64,000 nucleotides of DNA, from assembly GCF_000300515.1 (NCBI RefSeq), contig NZ_AMSI01000001.1, positions 479,626 to 543,625 of the forward strand, read 5' to 3'. Shown here piece after piece: positions 8,682 through 16,866 of the stretch. The notes below the pieces were generated by a model that saw nothing but the letters and a program-made list of their open reading frames with translations, made no database searches and had not been told where the DNA came from. Source of the stretch: Nitratireductor indicus C115 (lineage in GTDB: Bacteria > Pseudomonadota > Alphaproteobacteria > Rhizobiales > Rhizobiaceae). The translations under genes were made by a program, and so were the position numbers. Positions within the stretch are counted from its first letter, which is position 1. Every line of letters begins with the position of its first letter.

Positions 8682-9149
8682 ATGAGTTTTATCGACAAAT
8701 GGCTGAAACATCTGGAAGAGGGAGCGGCGACCATCCTGATCGCGCTCCTCACCCTGACCATCGCCGCACAGATCTTCTTTCGCTATTTCCTGAACTCACC
8801 CTTGAGTTGGAGTGAGGAGCTATCGCAGTTTCTGCTGATCTGCCTCTGTTTCGTTGCGGCAACGGCTGTTCTCAAACGTGGTGAGCACTACTCCATCGAT
8901 ACGTTCATAAGCATGCTGCCAGTGGAGGTGCGGCGTTTTGCCGAAGCCGCGGCGCTGCTTGTTGAACTGTTGTTGCTGGTGGCGCTTGCCTACTATTCGT
9001 TCCGCATCGGGGCACTTTATGTCGGCACATACTCGTTGATCCTGAAGATACCCGAAGAAGTGAAAGCTTATCTGATGAGCTACTGCTTCTTCTCCATGGC
9101 CCTCCACGTGGTGGTCCGGATATCTAAAACCTTCAAGCCGGGGGCGTGA
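8682..9149 (+). CDS. dctQ: TRAP transporter small permease DctQ
   Basis: A 155-residue inner-membrane protein with four hydrophobic segments. It has the family motif FRYFLNSPLSWSEELSQFLL between the first two segments and an RRF…EAAALLVELLLLVALAYYS third segment. The start is ATG 8682 with GGAGAG upstream; the open frame before it overlaps mmgE/prpD. It bridges DctP and the large permease DctM. The gene follows mmgE/prpD by 26 bases and precedes dctM by three. Confidence 0.92.
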   Translation: MSFIDKWLKHLEEGAATILIALLTLTIAAQIFFRYFLNSPLSWSEELSQFLLICLCFVAATAVLKRGEHYSIDTFISMLPVEVRRFAEAAALLVELLLLVALAYYSFRIGALYVGTYSLILKIPEEVKAYLMSYCFFSMALHVVVRISKTFKPGA

Positions 9150-9152
9150 ACC

Positions 9153-10442
9153 ATGGAGGGCATAGTCTTCGGTGTTATCCTGGTCGTACTTTTCGCGGCG
9201 AATGTGCCAGTTGCTTTGACGCTTCTTGCCGCAACGGTGGGGTTCATTCTGACGGGCAGCGATTTTCCGCTGGAGATCGTGACACAGCGCATGTGGGGCG
9301 GAGTACAGTCCGTGGTTCTGTCGGCCATTCCCATGTACATCCTCGCTGCGATCCTGATGAACAATATGGGTGTGACGGAACGCATATTCCGTTTCGCCTG
9401 CGCGTTGGTGGGGCATCTGCGAGGAGGGCTCTACTACGTCAACATTCTGGCGAGCGTCATATTCTCCGGTATGTCGGGGTCCAACACAGCAGATGTCGCT
9501 GGTTTGGGTCGTATCGAGATTCGCGCAATGATCGATGCTGGATATGATCGTGCATACAGCGCGGCTATTACGGCTGCATCTTCCATCATCGGACCCATCA
9601 TTCCGCCGAGCATCATTCTGGTGGTCTATGCCCAGCTTGCGAATGTCTCTACCGGCAAGCTGTTTCTCGCCGGCGTCCTGCCTGGCTGCCTGATGGCGTT
9701 CTGCCTGTCACTGATCGTTTTCACGGCGGTGCGTGCAAAGCCCGTACTGGCGGGCAATCCCCTTCCACGTGCGAGCCTGAGGGAATTCCTCATGAGTGCG
9801 CGCGACGGGTTCTTTGCTCTGCTTTCTCCCGCCATCATCGTCGGGGGCATGACGCTCGGCATCGTCACGCCTTCCGAGGCGGGGGTGCTTGCGGTTCTCT
9901 ATTCGATGCTGCTCGGTCTGATCTATGGCAGCCTTTCCCTGGAAGTGGTCATCCGTTCGCTGCGTGAGGCGGCCTTCTTCACCGGCGCGATCATGTTCGT
10001 CATAGCGGCATCCGGTGCATTCGGATGGGCCGTGAATATCATGGAGGTTCCCGAGACAATCGGCACGGCGATCCAGGCCGTGACCGCAAGCAAGTGGATT
10101 GCCCTCATCCTCATCAACATTGGTCTGCTGATGTTGGGAGCGCTGGAGGCCGGGTCCGCTGCGCTGATCATCGTCGCACCGGTGCTGATCTATCTCGGAC
10201 GGCTTTACGGGATCGATCCGGTGCAGCTCGGCATCATCGCGGCCGTCAATCTGACGATGGGCTCAATGACACCTCCGGTGGCACTCTCCCTGTTCATTTC
10301 GGCGCAGATCGCCGAGGTGCCCATGAAGCGCGCCGTGCTGGCGGCGATCCCCTTCTTTCTGGCGCTGATCGCTTCGTTGCTGATCATAACCTATGTGCCG
10401 GAGTTTTCTCTCCTGCTGCCGAACCTGTTGATGGGAACGTGA
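9153..10442 (+). CDS. dctM: TRAP transporter large permease DctM
   Basis: A 429-residue inner-membrane subunit with about 12 membrane segments that forms the sodium-coupled transport channel of the TRAP importer. Family landmarks are FSGMSGSNTADVAGLGRIE near residue 105, the two-fold related GIVTPSEAGVLAVLYS near 235, and AAVNLTMGSMTPPVALSLF near 370; GSNTAD and MTPP are the conserved re-entrant loop signatures. It starts three bases after dctQ and its stop is directly followed by the enoyl-CoA hydratase gene, so the importer and enzymes are co-transcribed. Confidence 0.95.
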   Translation: MEGIVFGVILVVLFAANVPVALTLLAATVGFILTGSDFPLEIVTQRMWGGVQSVVLSAIPMYILAAILMNNMGVTERIFRFACALVGHLRGGLYYVNILASVIFSGMSGSNTADVAGLGRIEIRAMIDAGYDRAYSAAITAASSIIGPIIPPSIILVVYAQLANVSTGKLFLAGVLPGCLMAFCLSLIVFTAVRAKPVLAGNPLPRASLREFLMSARDGFFALLSPAIIVGGMTLGIVTPSEAGVLAVLYSMLLGLIYGSLSLEVVIRSLREAAFFTGAIMFVIAASGAFGWAVNIMEVPETIGTAIQAVTASKWIALILINIGLLMLGALEAGSAALIIVAPVLIYLGRLYGIDPVQLGIIAAVNLTMGSMTPPVALSLFISAQIAEVPMKRAVLAAIPFFLALIASLLIITYVPEFSLLLPNLLMGT

Positions 10443-10443
10443 A

Positions 10444-11205
10444 ATGCTGGAACTGGAAAAACATGGCAGACTTCTGGTGCTGCGTCTCAACAACCCGGCC
10501 AAGCTCAATGCCTGGAGCGGCGCTGTGCGGGAGGACATTCGCAAGGCTCTCGCATCGGCGGACAAGGATCCGCAGATTGTCGCGGCCGTCATCACCGGAA
10601 CGGGCGAACGCTCGTTCTGCGCAGGCGCGGACCTTTCCGACCCGACCATGAGCATACCGTCCGCCGCCGCGGGGCGTATGACGGCGTTCCAGGACTTCTA
10701 TGTCGGCATCCAGTCTTTCAGGAAACCGCTGGTCGCGGCTCTGAACGGCTTTGCGCTGGGTTCGGCGTTCCAGGCGGTCTTGCTGATGGATTATCGTGTT
10801 GCCCATGCGGGCGTTCGCTTCGGGTTGCCGGAGATCAATTCCGGCATGCCCTGCATAACGGGCTCGGCTATCCTTTCCTGGTCCGTCGGTCCCATGCTCG
10901 CCCGCTCCATTGCTGTGAGTGGGCGGTTCATGGAGGCGCAGGAGGCGTCGAGTTTGGGGATGCTGGAAGAAATCGTTCCTGCGGAAGCAGTGGAGGAGCG
11001 ATCCTTGCAAGTTGCCGACGAACTCGCGGCGAAATCTCCCGAAGCTTTCGCCGAAACGAAGCTGTGGCTTCGCGATCTCACGCTACCTGCGCTCGAGGCC
11101 GCCTTTGCCCGCGCGGCGGAGGTGAGAGCGAAGGAAGAAATAACCCGGTCAGTTAAGTCCGGCATTTCGGGCTTTTTCGCCGGACACAATGCCAGGAATG
11201 CGTAG
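10444..11205 (+). CDS. Enoyl-CoA hydratase/isomerase (crotonase) family protein
   Basis: A 253-residue crotonase-fold enzyme acting on CoA esters. The oxyanion-hole segments are seen as GERSFCAGADL near residue 55 and ALNGFALGSAFQAVL near 100, followed by DYRVAHAGVRFGLPEI. In the position of the usual first catalytic Glu the sequence reads SAFQAVLLMDYR, so it may not be a standard hydratase; isomerase, hydrolase or lyase chemistry is possible. It follows dctM by one base and precedes a CaiC-like CoA ligase, a pairing seen also in carnitine-type pathways. The exact substrate is unknown. Confidence 0.85.
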   Translation: MLELEKHGRLLVLRLNNPAKLNAWSGAVREDIRKALASADKDPQIVAAVITGTGERSFCAGADLSDPTMSIPSAAAGRMTAFQDFYVGIQSFRKPLVAALNGFALGSAFQAVLLMDYRVAHAGVRFGLPEINSGMPCITGSAILSWSVGPMLARSIAVSGRFMEAQEASSLGMLEEIVPAEAVEERSLQVADELAAKSPEAFAETKLWLRDLTLPALEAAFARAAEVRAKEEITRSVKSGISGFFAGHNARNA

Positions 11206-11266
11206 AGCGTTCTCCACTCCGAACAAGTGAGTGAACTGGCGTCCAAGAAAATTCTGGAGAATGACC

Positions 11267-12853
11267 ATGAGCGGCAGGAACTCAGCCGACTTCAACATGC
11301 GTGCGCATTGGCCGGCGCCGGGAGAAGGTACCTTTCGGACAATCCTTGAACAGCGGGCGAACACCGACCCGGATCACCCGTTCTGCGTCTGGGAAGGGGG
11401 GCAGTTGACGGTGCGGGAGCTTCATGAGCGCTCGACGAAATTAGCGAACGCCCTGCTCGACCTGGGCATCGGCAAGGGTGACGTCGTCGCTCTCATGCTC
11501 GATCAGCATGCCGAGCACATCATCGCGCTTTATGCCTGTGCCCAGATCGGTGTCGCGCGGACCTCCGTCAATGTGAATGCCAAGGGCGACTACCTATCGC
11601 TTCTGCTGGCCGATGCCCGGCCCCGCGTTCTCATCGCGGAGACCACCTACCGGCCCTTGCTGGATCAGGCCCTTGGCGAGACGGAAATCGCGCATGTGAT
11701 CTGGAACGACGACAGCGGAACGGGTCAACTCGACAGGCTCATCGAAGGGGGCGCAACCACACCGCCCGCACTGTCGGCCGGGCCTGATGATCCGCTGGTC
11801 ATAAATTATACGTCGGGAACGACGGGAGCGCCGAAGAAGTTTTCACGTTCAGACCGCGTCGTGCAGATCGGTTCGATCGGGTGCCTGCTGATCGGGGAGA
11901 TGGAGCCGGGCGACGTCCTGTTGTTCTGGGAGCCCTTGTATCATGGAGCGGGGCATCAGACCGTCTTTGCCGCGATCATGGAGAAGCTTACGCTCGCCAT
12001 GGTTCCCCGCTTCAGCGCCTCGCGCTTCTGGGATCAGGCCCGCCGTTTCAACGCCACCAAGATCCATTACATTGGAGGCATTCTGCCGATCCTGCTGAAG
12101 CAGCCGGCCCGTGACAACGATCGCGATCATGCGGTGAAGGTTGCCTGGGGGGCGGGGTGTCCGGAGGACATTGGAGAAGAGTTCGAACGACGCTTCGGGG
12201 TGACCGTCAATGAAGGTTACGGTTTGAGCGAGGTGGCGAACTATGTCTCGATCAATGTCGGGGGACCGCGCGGTTCCATCGGAAAACCCCTTCCGTGGTT
12301 CTCGGTGAGGATTATCGATGACGGGGAACAGGATGTTCCACAGGGAGAAACGGGCGAGATCGTCGTGAAGGGCAAGAGCGAGGGGCATACGTCCGTTTCG
12401 CTCAACAAGGTTCAGACCAGAACGCAGGCCGGTTGGATCAAGACGGGCGACCTCGGCCGGTTCGACGAGAACGGATATCTGTTTTTCACGGGACGTAAGA
12501 GCGACAGCCTACGGCGCCGGGGAGAGAATGTTTCGGCTTGGGAAGTCGAGCGGATCGTGGCCCGCCACCCGTCGGTGGAAGAATGCGCCTTGGTCGGTGT
12601 CGACAGCGGTCTTGGGGCTGGCGATGATGACTTGAAGCTCTTTGTGAAGTTAAAGCCGCAGGAGATGCTTGAACCGTTGGATCTCATCCAGTGGTGCGAG
12701 GACAAGATGCCTTATTTCCAGATCCCCCGTTACGTCGACTTTACGCAGGAGTTTCCGAAGACACCGAGCCAGCGTATTCGCAAGGCAGAGCTATCGCGAT
12801 CAATCGATGATTGCTGGGATATTCAAAACAGCGGCTACATTCTGAAGCGATAG
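11267..12853 (+). CDS. AMP-forming acyl-CoA ligase, CaiC-like
   Basis: A 528-residue ANL-superfamily ligase. The P-loop YTSGTTGAPKK lies near residue 180, the A5-type GYGLSEVANY near 325, and the hinge TGDLGRFDENGYLFFTGRKS near 395. The segment RRRGENVSAWEVE closely matches the crotonobetaine/carnitine-CoA ligase group. Near the C-terminus the usual A10 lysine motif reads PSQRIRK, with Arg where Lys is expected. ATG 11267 has GGAG seven bases upstream and is preferred over GTG 11231 or ATG 11261. As the last gene of the TRAP operon it probably activates the imported acid for the adjacent crotonase. Confidence 0.88.
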   Translation: MSGRNSADFNMRAHWPAPGEGTFRTILEQRANTDPDHPFCVWEGGQLTVRELHERSTKLANALLDLGIGKGDVVALMLDQHAEHIIALYACAQIGVARTSVNVNAKGDYLSLLLADARPRVLIAETTYRPLLDQALGETEIAHVIWNDDSGTGQLDRLIEGGATTPPALSAGPDDPLVINYTSGTTGAPKKFSRSDRVVQIGSIGCLLIGEMEPGDVLLFWEPLYHGAGHQTVFAAIMEKLTLAMVPRFSASRFWDQARRFNATKIHYIGGILPILLKQPARDNDRDHAVKVAWGAGCPEDIGEEFERRFGVTVNEGYGLSEVANYVSINVGGPRGSIGKPLPWFSVRIIDDGEQDVPQGETGEIVVKGKSEGHTSVSLNKVQTRTQAGWIKTGDLGRFDENGYLFFTGRKSDSLRRRGENVSAWEVERIVARHPSVEECALVGVDSGLGAGDDDLKLFVKLKPQEMLEPLDLIQWCEDKMPYFQIPRYVDFTQEFPKTPSQRIRKAELSRSIDDCWDIQNSGYILKR

Positions 12854-12874
12854 CCTTGGACGAGTACTGGGCAG

Positions 12875-13082
12875 TTGCCGCTGCGTCCAAAAGCCGTCTT
12901 GGGATGCACTGCGTTCGATATACCGGTGAGCAAGGCCTGTCTGAGCGCGTCATTTTCGCGTGTTTCTCGAGGTGGGTGTCGTCCGTCAATGCGATCATTG
13001 CAACGGACGCTCCAGCCAGCTTCGCCTTGCCGATCTGCGGCAGCGATTTCCGGGACTGGTCGAGATGCTTTTGGCTGAATAA
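12875..13082 (+). pseudogene. Decayed arsR copy
   Basis: This is a broken paralogue of the arsR-type gene at 4587-4925. It keeps an AFDIPVSKA stretch at the 5' end, then a one-base shift between about 12934 and 12950. After this the frame reads RHFRVFLEVGVVRQ and QLRLADLRQRFPGLVEMLLAE, almost the same as the intact protein, up to a TAA at 13080-13082 where the intact gene has CAG. The first 33 codons are missing. No function is expected. Confidence 0.85.
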
Positions 13083-13288
13083 GCCGAAATCGGCGATGTG
13101 GGATGCTTGAGGGCACATAGCCCGTTACGCCGCCGTCACGGTGTAGATCATGTCGTTCTATAGCGGCTGGCAAGCGCATCACCACCCCGCGCTGCCTGAT
13201 CGGCATCTTTCCTCGGTGATTTCGGTCGTTGTGAATGGGGCGGATTTCGGCGGAGAGCCGTAAAGGCATGTGGGAATTTTGTTTGGAT
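12875..13288. repeat. Direct repeat copy B (decayed arsR and flank)
   Basis: This is the second copy of the segment at 4686-5033 in the same orientation. The tail block at about 13198-13288 contains TGATTTCGGTCGTTGTGAA, close to 4969-4987, and ends with GGAATTTTGTTTGGAT at 13273-13288. The middle part (about 13095-13197) is diverged or inserted. Apart from this repeat and the pseudogene I see no gene between 12854 and the tRNA. Confidence 0.75.
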
Positions 13289-13394
13289 GGAGCCTGGTGG
13301 CGGTAAAGGCCGTCAGGCTGCCGAACGGTTGTCGTGAATGGCGATCAAAACCCGCTTGACGCCCGGCCTCCGGTCGCGGATTAATGCGCGCTGC

Positions 13395-13468
13395 GCGGGT
13401 ATGATGTAATGGTAGCCTGTCAGCTTCCCAAGCTGAACGCGCGGGTTCGATTCCCGCTACCCGCTCCA
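13395..13468 (+). tRNA. tRNA-Gly (anticodon CCC)
   Basis: A full cloverleaf can be drawn: acceptor stem GCGGGTA/TACCCGC (13395-13401 with 13458-13464), anticodon stem TCAGC/GCTGA around loop TTCCCAA giving anticodon CCC, and T-arm GCGGG-TTCGATT-CCCGC. The discriminator T (13465) is followed by an encoded CCA (13466-13468). It reads GGG glycine codons. It lies just after the right-hand repeat of the TRAP island; tRNA genes are common insertion points. Confidence 0.95.
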
Positions 13469-13615
13469 TCTTGCCGGGCAGGTTCCAAGTCCCTCTCATT
13501 TTCCCGAGCTTTGCACGCAGCCACGCAGGAGAAAAGCCCTTCTCCAGCCCTGAAAAGAGCGTTGTGAAATGATCGTCAGGAAGCGCGCCGGAACGTCTTG
13601 GATGGGGTGTCGACC

Positions 13616-13822
13616 TCAGTCGCCCATCTTGTTCAGAAACATTTCCTCAAGATAGAACTTCGATCCGATACCCTCGGCAGAGCGACCGCACATGTCGGCG
13701 GCGTCCTTGACCACCGACCGAACCTCGTCGTGCTTCAGGACGCCCTGTTCATCCAGGGCGCGTAGCAAGCTTGTCACGAGCGTGGTCATTGCATTCAACT
13801 GGTCGCCGGAACTATATTTCAT
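13616..13822 (-). CDS. Small hypothetical protein
   Basis: A 68-residue protein that I do not recognise (MKYSSGDQLNAMTTLVTSLL…). The start at 13822 is set by a strong GGAGG about eight bases upstream; the longer reading to 13894 lacks such a site. The sequence is mixed charged and hydrophobic with two probable helices, no signal peptide and no membrane segment. Its neighbour at 13946-14140 is another small cytoplasmic protein on the same strand. Confidence 0.6.
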   Translation of the reverse strand: MKYSSGDQLNAMTTLVTSLLRALDEQGVLKHDEVRSVVKDAADMCGRSAEGIGSKFYLEEMFLNKMGD

Positions 13823-13945
13823 AGTAATTCCTCCCAAGAATTGCAGTGTGATTGAAGCAAATCGTCCGACCGAAGTCGAGCGCTTACTTTTCACTTTAAA
13901 TGACTTTTTCTCAGAAGAAGGCGTCCTATGGCGCGGCCGTCCCGA

Positions 13946-14140
13946 TCAGGATTGGCAGGAGTGCTTCTGTTCGGGGAATGCGATCACATTTGAAGCGGGT
14001 TTGCGAAATTCGGCATGCGTAACCGCATCCAGCAACATGTCTATGGCCTGGCGGGCCTGGTCGCTGGTTTCGTCGCTTCCGCGAAGATAGTCCTGAGCCC
14101 GTTGCAGATGAAGCCTTGCGGCGGAAAAATCACTCTTCAA
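13946..14140 (-). CDS. Small hypothetical protein, paralogue of 46959-47177
   Basis: A 64-residue protein with a TTG start and GGAGAC just upstream. It aligns along its length with the 72-residue product at 46959-47177: DF-x-HL-AQ-LRGSD near the N-terminus, a helix with I--L-D-V--A in the middle, and VIAFP against VVAFP near the end. Two copies in different contexts argue that this is a real family of short helical proteins. Function is unknown; no domain is recognised. Confidence 0.6.
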   Translation of the reverse strand: MKSDFSAARLHLQRAQDYLRGSDETSDQARQAIDMLLDAVTHAEFRKPASNVIAFPEQKHSCQS

Positions 14141-14375
14141 GATTGTCTCCAGTTTGCCGCCCGGTCCCTATGTGCCGGCTAACTGAAAACACGGGGCTAA
14201 TCTCCACAGATCGATTTATCTCAAATTTGCACGAATTCTGCCTTGCAGAAGGAGGCCGCAGGGAAAAGGCGGTGTATTCGCGCGGCTTCCGGGCGGGGAA
14301 AACGGCGTTGAAATCGTTGCGACCATATCCGTTTCAGGAGTTATCGTTTTGACGGTATGGGGAAAGGAGGGTGCC

Positions 14376-15158
14376 TTATCCGAAGGTCACGCGGTCGAAT
14401 TTGAAGCGCTCGATGCCCTTGATCCGACGATAAAACGCACGTGCCTGCCGGAATGGCCGCAAGAGCTCCCGTTTGAGCTTTTGCGCGATCCCGCTTTTCG
14501 GTGCCTGTATTTTGCGCTTGTTTGCGTCGAAGCGCTCGGCGTCGATCGTGCTGCGGAACGCGCCTGTTGCCTCTTCTTGAAACATGCTCTTCTGTTTCAG
14601 CGGCGCAGGCGCCATTTGATAGATGACTGCATCCCGAACGAAATCATGTCCGAACACCACAAGGTCGACAGCCTCGGTGAAGTCTTCTGTAATATCCAGC
14701 AGCCTTTCGGCGGCACTGCGGGTGATGATATATCCCGCACATCCCCAGCTGTCGGAATGCAGTCTGCGCAACACGCGTTCCCCTGATAGCGCTATTGCGT
14801 CCATCGACAGGAGCTGTTTCTGACCGGTTGCCTCGACCCGGACCACATCGGCCTGTTGCGGGAACCAGCCGTCCTCATGGATCAATTCAGCGAGCGAAGG
14901 CAGGAGTTCCGCGTCGTCTTCGAGTATGAGGGCGCGTTGGTGAGGGGAGGATATGAGGCGCTGCCAGGCCAGCCGATGGCTCATGAAGCACGCGGTCGCG
15001 CCAGGCATGAGTCCGTGGCGTTTGAGCGTACCGGGATCGATTGCCTTTCCGTCGACCGCCGGAACCCGCTCGAAGTCCAGGGAAAGCGCTTCGCACTGCT
15101 CGCGCATGAAGTCCATTCGACCGGCGGACCGGTCGAGGTTGATAATGTAGATATGCAT
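14376..15158 (-). CDS. Glycosyltransferase family 25 (LPS/LOS type)
   Basis: A 260-residue GT25 enzyme that would add a sugar to lipopolysaccharide or another surface glycan in the cytoplasm. It begins with the family motif IYIINLDRSAGRMDFM, then GATACFMSHRLAWQRL near residue 60 and the catalytic/metal region ALILEDDAEL near 78. YIITRSAAERLL near 150 and VFGHDFV near 175 are also typical. The C-terminal 50 residues are rich in Arg and Lys, suited to membrane attachment. It stands alone, with about 235 bases free of genes after its stop and 290 before its start. Confidence 0.9.
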   Translation of the reverse strand: MHIYIINLDRSAGRMDFMREQCEALSLDFERVPAVDGKAIDPGTLKRHGLMPGATACFMSHRLAWQRLISSPHQRALILEDDAELLPSLAELIHEDGWFPQQADVVRVEATGQKQLLSMDAIALSGERVLRRLHSDSWGCAGYIITRSAAERLLDITEDFTEAVDLVVFGHDFVRDAVIYQMAPAPLKQKSMFQEEATGAFRSTIDAERFDANKRKIQAPKSGIAQKLKRELLRPFRQARAFYRRIKGIERFKFDRVTFG

Positions 15159-15448
15159 TGCACCCCACCTGATAGCTCCAATTAGCTGAGAGCCGTGCCC
15201 GCTTGCAAGTGCGCTGGTGTTGGGATTCCAGAGGGGAGACGGAAGTTATTTTATCTAGCGTGGTGAGAAAAGATGCGGGAGGGCGCGGAGGTATGAATGC
15301 CTGCGCTGTATTTCGTTAAGCGGCGAAAATAAAAGGCATTTCTCCGCTATGTGTTAGTTCAGCTGTACAAATGGATTTTCATATACGCCTGTGATGAACC
15401 CCCTTCGATGGCGCGGGAGCTTGATTTCATCCTTAAGATTTGGGGGAA

Positions 15449-15787
15449 ATGGTGAGAAATATTCTTTTTGCAATGCTCGGGCTGTCCTTGGCGGCCTGCA
15501 GCACGATTGCGGATGGCCCGGGTAGCGACGTATCGGCGTCGAGCCGGAAGGGCAGTGCCCAATCCGGTCAGCGGAGGGAGGCAGCCTCGGCAAAGGATGC
15601 ATGCGGGCAGGCCGTGCAGTCTCAGGAAGGAGCTGCCGTATTGGGCGCTGTGCTCGGTGCCGTCGGTGATTATGCTCCCTATAGCAGTCGCAATGGCTGG
15701 GCAGTGCGGCGGGCCGCTCATGCGGGAAGCCGGATGGCCGGTGCAGCTGAATCCGCGAGTGCCCGGGAAGCTGGGCGCAGGTGCTGA
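15449..15787 (+). CDS. Small putative lipoprotein
   Basis: A roughly 112-residue product with a lipoprotein signal: a short basic start (MVRN), hydrophobic ILFAMLGLSL and the lipobox LAAC, so the mature protein would start at the Cys and be lipid-anchored. The middle is Ser/Ala/Gln-rich; a short GAAVLGAVLGAVG stretch resembles a glycine-zipper segment. ATG 15449 or GTG 15452 can serve as start behind GGGGGA. The last 30 residues are Arg-rich and unusual, so a frameshift near the 3' end is possible. Role unknown. Confidence 0.6.
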   Translation: MVRNILFAMLGLSLAACSTIADGPGSDVSASSRKGSAQSGQRREAASAKDACGQAVQSQEGAAVLGAVLGAVGDYAPYSSRNGWAVRRAAHAGSRMAGAAESASAREAGRRC

Positions 15788-15848
15788 AAAGATCGGATGA
15801 GATAAAGGCGGGTTGAAATGACCGGCCCGCTTCGATTGGAACATCTAG

Positions 15849-16088
15849 AGAATTTTGCAGTCAGGTGGAATCACCTGACGTCTGCATAAATGCGGAAAAC
15901 AAAGAGATAGAGCGGTTCAGGGTTTCCATGAAACGATGAACCGATCGATGCGCAGCCAGATGAAGACGCCTGGCTGCGCATTTCCTGGAGCATTTTGCGG
16001 TCAGGTGGAATTACCTGACGCCCGCATAAGTGCCTGAGAACAAGACGATGAAGCGGGACAGGTTTCTGTGAAACGATGAAACCGCTTT
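15849..16088. repeat. Two copies of a two-hairpin intergenic repeat
   Basis: The 300-base gap 15788-16086 holds two tandem copies, at about 15849-15943 and 15989-16088. Each starts with a hairpin (first copy GTCAGGTG-GAAT-CACCTGAC, 15860-15879), has a linker with GCATAA(A/G)TGC, and ends with a second hairpin (first copy GGTTCA…TTTC-CAT-GAAA…TGAACC, 15914-15942). Further copies are at 28489, 39118 and 43781. No gene is seen here. Confidence 0.75.
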
Positions 16089-16866
16089 AGCGCTGGGACA
16101 CGTGCCAGGGCAGGGCAAGGCGTTCCGCAATATCGACAATGTAGAAAAGCACCGTCCCCATGAGTCCCAGCAGAACGAGGGATACGAAGACGCGCGTCGT
16201 GTCGAATTGCCCCTGAGCGGTGAGCACCAGGAAGCCCAGCCCTTTGCCTCCCGCCACGAACTCGCCGACGATCGCGCCAACGAGTGCGAAGGATATGGCC
16301 ACTTTCATGCCGGCGAAGAGGCTCGGCAGGGCATTTGGCAGGCGAATTTTCAGGAGGACGTCGAGCTTCGAAGCGCGTGTCGCCCTGGCCATGTTCAGCA
16401 TGTCCGGGTCAACCGAACGCAGACCGAGAACCGTGTCGATGACGATGGGAAAAATCGCCAGCATCACGGCAACCGAAATCTTCGGTTCGAGCCCGGTCCC
16501 AAGCCAGATGACGAAAAGCGGCGCTAGCGCCACTTTCGGAACCGAATTGATGGCGACGAGCAATGTGTAGACGGTGCGTTCCAGGAATTTCGATTGCACG
16601 ATGCCAATGGCCAGGATGACGCCGAGCGCGACCGAGATTGCGAAGGCGAGCGCGGTCGTTCCAAGCGTATAGAGCATGTTGCGCAGGAAGGTGCCTGGGG
16701 TCGCGATGAAACTCTGCCAGATGTCGGAGGGCGCCGGCAGGATAATGGCGGGCGGCTGGAAGAGCCAGACGCAGCCTTCCCACAGGAGCAGCGAGCCGAT
16801 CAGGACGAGAGCGATATCGCGTGTGCGCGATTCGCCGGTGAAGAGCGAGCGGAACCAGTCGGTCAT
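16087..16866 (-). CDS. ABC transporter permease, NitT/TauT (SsuC) type
   Basis: A 259-residue inner-membrane permease with about six membrane segments. The ATPase-contact loop is LLKIRLPNALPSLFAGMKVAI near residue 190. The opening WEGCVWLFQPPAIILPAPSDIW is typical of the taurine/nitrate/thiamine-precursor group. The start (16866) overlaps the ATPase stop as ATGA, setting the order binding protein, ATPase, permease. The substrate is probably a small nitrogen compound used by the divergent hydantoinase operon; this is inference from context. Confidence 0.92.
   Translation of the reverse strand: MTDWFRSLFTGESRTRDIALVLIGSLLLWEGCVWLFQPPAIILPAPSDIWQSFIATPGTFLRNMLYTLGTTALAFAISVALGVILAIGIVQSKFLERTVYTLLVAINSVPKVALAPLFVIWLGTGLEPKISVAVMLAIFPIVIDTVLGLRSVDPDMLNMARATRASKLDVLLKIRLPNALPSLFAGMKVAISFALVGAIVGEFVAGGKGLGFLVLTAQGQFDTTRVFVSLVLLGLMGTVLFYIVDIAERLALPWHVSQR

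Noticed and set aside
13179-13499. Minus-strand open frame with an RVAGIEPARSAWEADRLP stretch
   Set aside because: It is the antisense reading of tRNA-Gly and its flank; this peptide is a known false gene prediction over tRNA-Gly genes.
15468-15800. Alternative frame over the small lipoprotein gene
   Set aside because: The frame with the LAAC lipobox and GGGGGA upstream is better supported; the alternative has no signal or motif.
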